From assembly GCA_038251325.1 (NCBI GenBank), contig JBBSBL010000061.1:1-14482 (forward strand): a stretch of 14,482 nt of DNA, written 5' to 3'. The notes beneath the pieces were generated by a model. That model did no database searches, was not told the DNA's origin, and saw only the letters and a list, made by a program, of their open reading frames with translations. Positions 11,803 through 14,482 of the stretch are shown piece after piece (positions within the stretch are counted from its first letter, which is position 1; the number at the start of each line of letters is the position of its first letter). Origin of the DNA: JBBSBL01 sp038251325. Its GTDB lineage: Bacteria; Actinomycetota; Thermoleophilia; Solirubrobacterales; Solirubrobacteraceae. The position numbers and the translations under genes were made by a program.

Positions 11803-13575
11803 CTACGCCCGCATTTCGTACGCGCCCGCCAGCTCCGTGACCGACCCCCACACCCGCGCGAAGCGCTCGGCGTCGCCCGCCGGCTTGCGGACGTGCTCGA
11901 GCGCCCACGCCTGCTGCGCCTCGGTCGAGGAGGCCGCGCCGTGCAGCTCGACAGCGTAGGCGGAGAAGTCGCGCACGAGCACGTCGAAGATCTGGTCGAC
12001 GAGCGCGCGATCGAGGCCGGTCAGCTCCGCCTGCTCGAGGATGAGCTGGCCGTAGGGCAGCAGCGTGAAGAGCTCGCCGAGGGTGAGCATGAAGCCGAGG
12101 TCGCGCTGTTGGTCCTCGTCGGGCGGCGCCGTCTGCAGCAGTTCCGGCAGCCCGCGGGCCTGCTCGAGGAAGCGCGCGACGTTCGGCACGTCCTCGAAGC
12201 GGCGGTAGGCGGCCTGCCAGTCGTGGAAGCGGATCTTCGAGAGCCCCTTCGCCGGGCCCTGGTGGAAGAGGAACGCGTCGTCGTCGGCGTCGCGGCGCGG
12301 CGGCACGGGGTCGTACTCGGCCGGGGCGAAGAGGTAGCCCCCCATGAACTTCAGGACGAGCGCCATGTTCACGTGGACCGTGCCCTCGAGCTTCGGCAGC
12401 GCCCGGATGTCGCGCGTCGCCATCTCGAAGTACGTGTCCCGCTCGAAGCCGCGCGCGGCGATGACGTCCCACAGGAGGTCGATCACCCGCTCGCCCTCGG
12501 TCGTCACCTTCATCTTCGCGATCGGGTTGTAGAGCAGGTAGCGCCGGTCCTCCGCGTTCGCCGAGCGGAGGTAGTCGATCGCGCGGTCGCCGAACAGCTT
12601 CATCGCGCGCAGGCGGGCGTAGGCGTCGGTGAGCATCTGCGCGACGTGCGGGAAGTCGGTCACGCGCCGCCCGTAGAGGACCCGCGCGTGCGCGTGGGTG
12701 ATCGCCTCGTAGAAGGCGTGCTCGCAGATGCCGATCGAGGCGAAGCCGAGGTTGAACTTCCCGACGTTGACCGTGTTGAGCGCGGCATCGAACGCCGCGC
12801 GGCCGGTGTGCAGGACGTCGTTGCCGGTGACCGGGTAGTCGTGCAGGCGGAACTCGCTGACGTACATCTGCGAGGCGACGACGTTCTGCACGAGCTCGTA
12901 GGCGGAGTGCCCGCTGTCGGCAGCGAAGAACACGTAGCCGTCGGGCCCCTCGACGTCGGCGCGGCGCCCGAACACGGAGACCATGCCGGCGAGGTTGCCG
13001 TTGCCGATGTAGTACTTGCCGCCGTTCGCGCGGAACCCGCCCTCGCCGTCCGGGGTCAGCACCATGTCGGTGGAGTAGATGTCGGCCCCGTGCTCGCGCT
13101 CGGAGAGGCCGAAGGCGAAGATGGCCCCGTCGTCGAGCAGGCCGGCGGCCCGGCGGCGGGCGGCGGCGTTCTCGCTCTGCCAGATCGGTCCGAGCCCGAG
13201 GATCGAGACCTGCCACGTGTACCAGTACCCCAGCCCGTAGAAGGCGGTGATCTCGTTGAAGGCGCAGATCCGCGCCGTGTCCCAGCGCTTGTCGGGGTCC
13301 CCGTTCGCCTCGGCGGCCGGCGTCAGGAGCGTGGCGAAGACGCGCTCGCGCGCGACGAACTCGAGGAAGTCCGCGTACCAGGTGCGGTCGTGCTCGTGGG
13401 CCTTGAGCGCGACCTTGCCGCGCGACTCGAACCACTCGATCGTCGCGAGCAGGATGCGGCGCGTCTCGGGATCGAACCCGGCGGCGTCGTAGGTCCGCGG
13501 GTTGAGGAGGCCGGCGGCCGTGGGCGCGACCTCGGCGGGGTCGGGGGCGGCGCTGGGTGAGTCGGCGCGGGACAT
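11803..13575 (-). CDS. Acyl-CoA dehydrogenase, long form (about 590 residues)
   Basis: 590 residues, versus about 380-400 for classical acyl-CoA dehydrogenases. The middle-domain signature FGLSEREHGADIYSTDMVL (155-173) is closer to the TExxHG pattern of acyl-CoA oxidases than to the usual TEPxAGSD. IGNGNLAGMVSVFGRR, KFNLGFASIGICEHAFYEA and LLYNPIAKMKVTTEGERVIDLLWDVIAARGF follow the FAD/acyl-CoA fold. LEGTVHVNM holds E397, which aligns by pattern with the catalytic Glu of medium-chain enzymes. A C-terminal extension (about 425-590) includes RDADDDAFLFHQGPAKGLSKIRFHDW and is mostly helical. It should oxidise an acyl-CoA at the alpha-beta bond; chain length is unknown. The start ATG has no SD. 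It follows the hydrolase stop after 10 nt and is probably co-transcribed with it. Confidence 0.88.
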   Translation of the reverse strand: MSRADSPSAAPDPAEVAPTAAGLLNPRTYDAAGFDPETRRILLATIEWFESRGKVALKAHEHDRTWYADFLEFVARERVFATLLTPAAEANGDPDKRWDTARICAFNEITAFYGLGYWYTWQVSILGLGPIWQSENAAARRRAAGLLDDGAIFAFGLSEREHGADIYSTDMVLTPDGEGGFRANGGKYYIGNGNLAGMVSVFGRRADVEGPDGYVFFAADSGHSAYELVQNVVASQMYVSEFRLHDYPVTGNDVLHTGRAAFDAALNTVNVGKFNLGFASIGICEHAFYEAITHAHARVLYGRRVTDFPHVAQMLTDAYARLRAMKLFGDRAIDYLRSANAEDRRYLLYNPIAKMKVTTEGERVIDLLWDVIAARGFERDTYFEMATRDIRALPKLEGTVHVNMALVLKFMGGYLFAPAEYDPVPPRRDADDDAFLFHQGPAKGLSKIRFHDWQAAYRRFEDVPNVARFLEQARGLPELLQTAPPDEDQQRDLGFMLTLGELFTLLPYGQLILEQAELTGLDRALVDQIFDVLVRDFSAYAVELHGAASSTEAQQAWALEHVRKPAGDAERFARVWGSVTELAGAYEMRA

Positions 13576-13582
13576 GGCGCGC

Positions 13583-13588
13583 AGCCTA
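13583..13588 (-). promoter_or_regulatory. Candidate -10 box (TAGGCT) before the acyl-CoA dehydrogenase
   Basis: On the minus strand TAGGCT is followed by GCGCGCC and the ATG, a 7-nt gap. The 11 bases TAGGCTGCGCG are identical to those before the antitoxin gene at 2910, at the same distance from the start. The TAG is also the stop codon of the upstream hydrolase, so the match may be partly coincidental. Confidence 0.3.
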
Positions 13589-14482
13589 CGGCAGCCCGCC
13601 GGGCGTGGAGGGGGAATCGGCCCGGAAGAATCGCGCGATCGCCGCGTGCGTCTCGCGCGGGCGCTCGAGCTGGGGAACGTGCCCGCAGTCGAGCTCGACG
13701 TGCTCCGCGTGGGGCAGCGCGTCGGTGACGTGGGGAGCGAACGCGACCGGGACGAGCCGGTCGTGGAGTCCCCACACGAACAGGGCCGGCGGTGTCAGCG
13801 TGCGCAGTCGCGGCCAGAACCCGTGCTCGCCCTCGGGCTCCTCGAGGTAGATCTGGCGGGCCGCGGCGTAGAACGCGGCGCGGCCCCGCGGCGTGTGGAA
13901 CGCGCGCAGGAACTCGTCCACGCCGGCGGCGGCCCAGCCGGCCTGCGCGCCGGGCACCAGACGCCGCGCGATCCCCTCGACGGCGCCGCGCGGCGCGACC
14001 TGCAGCAGGCCGAGCTCGGGCCGGACGAGCCGCAGCAGTCCCGCCCACGGGCGCTCGCGGCGCCAGGCCAGCGAGGACGAGAGCAGCGCGAGGCGGCGGA
14101 CGCGCTTCGGGGTACGGAGTCCCACCTCGAGCGCCACGCGACCGCCCATGCTGTTGCCGATCACGTGCGCCCGCTCGATCCCGAGCGCGTCCATCAGCGC
14201 CTCGACCGACCGCGCGAAGACGCGCGCGTCGTAGGGGGCGCCCACCGGCTTGTCGGAGTCGCCGAACCCGGGGAGGTCCACGGCGATGATCCGGAACTCG
14301 TCGGCGAGCGCGGCCGCCGTCGGGAGGAAGGAGATCTTCGTGCCGCCGAGCCCGTGCAGCGCCACCACGGGATCGCCGGTGCCGGCCTGGAGGATCGACA
14401 GCGTCCCGGCCCGCGTCGCGACGGAGTCGAACTCGAGCCGACCGGGCTCGGTGGTGCCGCTCGTGGCGGCGAGCAGGCCGAC
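13586..14482 (-). CDS. Alpha/beta-fold hydrolase, 5' end beyond the window
   Basis: The frame is open to the right edge, giving 298 visible residues; the GTG at 14368 is internal, because matching sequence (RLEFDSVATRAGTLSILQAGTGDPVV) continues before it. Counted from 14482: oxyanion-hole HGLGG (43-47), nucleophile elbow GNSMGG with S111, catalytic D241 in WGLHDRLVP and H268 in DCGHVPQLE. AVDLPGFGDSDKP (67-79) is typical of MhpC-like esterase/lyase hydrolases. A cap region (about 140-220) lies between the core halves. The triad is intact. It probably hydrolyses an ester, thioester or C-C bond; the substrate is unknown. It lies 10 nt upstream of the acyl-CoA dehydrogenase on the same strand, so it may release or process the acyl substrate of that enzyme. 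Confidence 0.92.
   Translation of the reverse strand, partial: VGLLAATSGTTEPGRLEFDSVATRAGTLSILQAGTGDPVVALHGLGGTKISFLPTAAALADEFRIIAVDLPGFGDSDKPVGAPYDARVFARSVEALMDALGIERAHVIGNSMGGRVALEVGLRTPKRVRRLALLSSSLAWRRERPWAGLLRLVRPELGLLQVAPRGAVEGIARRLVPGAQAGWAAAGVDEFLRAFHTPRGRAAFYAAARQIYLEEPEGEHGFWPRLRTLTPPALFVWGLHDRLVPVAFAPHVTDALPHAEHVELDCGHVPQLERPRETHAAIARFFRADSPSTPGGLP

Noticed and set aside
11731..13560. 609-residue plus-strand open frame
   Set aside because: It is antisense to the acyl-CoA dehydrogenase; its repetitive Val/Glu/Arg/Asp composition mirrors GC-rich codons of the true gene.
1..14482. CRISPR arrays, tRNA or rRNA genes, transposases, phage integration sites
   Set aside because: No regularly spaced repeats of CRISPR type, no tRNA- or rRNA-like sequence and no transposase or integrase motifs were seen on reading both strands by eye; short or divergent examples could be missed.

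Overview
The window is very GC-rich throughout, with G or C at most third codon positions. It has many long antisense shadow frames, short gaps, GTG starts and Shine-Dalgarno (SD)-poor starts. Together with the gene content (an N-terminally extended class III cyclase, VapBC, a long acyl-CoA dehydrogenase, TANNNT-type -10 boxes), this suggests a high-GC actinobacterium, perhaps of the Thermoleophilia/Solirubrobacterales type. That placement is an inference; no rRNA or other marker is present.

Layout, left to right. (1) 1-2883 (+): the 3' part of a large TM0106-type nuclease-helicase, cut by the left edge. (2) 2881-3545 (+): a Phd/YefM-like antitoxin and a VapC PIN toxin overlapping by GTGA, preceded by an inverted repeat that fits an autoregulatory operator. 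(3) 3546-3836: non-coding, with an imperfect 23-bp tandem repeat, followed by a TPR protein (3837-4586, +). (4) 4723-5340 (-): an unrecognised protein, divergent from a SAM-dependent methyltransferase (5393-6232, +). (5) 6295-7467 (-): a zinc-type alcohol dehydrogenase whose homologous N-terminus begins at an ACG codon. (6) 7688-10290 (-): a two-gene unit, a NERD-nuclease/SF1-helicase followed by an HNH endonuclease, joined by an ATGA overlap. (7) 10385-10765 (-): a Rieske ferredoxin, divergent from a class III adenylate cyclase (10881-11714, +); the spacer carries a phased triple repeat. (8) 11803-13575 (-): a long acyl-CoA dehydrogenase, and upstream of it an alpha/beta hydrolase (13586-14482, -) cut by the right edge.

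How the genes work together. The left and centre hold three nuclease-bearing systems: the TM0106 nuclease-helicase, VapBC, and the NERD-helicase/HNH pair. The last is the best candidate for an undescribed system. Its HNH protein has intact zinc and catalytic residues behind an uncharacterised N-terminal domain that may read DNA, and it is translationally coupled to a helicase with its own nuclease domain, which is the logic of modification-dependent restriction. The remaining genes look like ordinary metabolism and signalling: hydrolase and acyl-CoA dehydrogenase as a probable acyl-degrading pair, plus the dehydrogenase, methyltransferase, Rieske protein and cyclase.

Promoters: TANNNT hexamers lie 7-8 nt before the start codons of the antitoxin, cyclase and acyl-CoA dehydrogenase genes, none of which has an SD, suggesting leaderless transcripts. 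Similar hexamers lie exactly 30 nt before the SD-bearing methyltransferase and Rieske genes.
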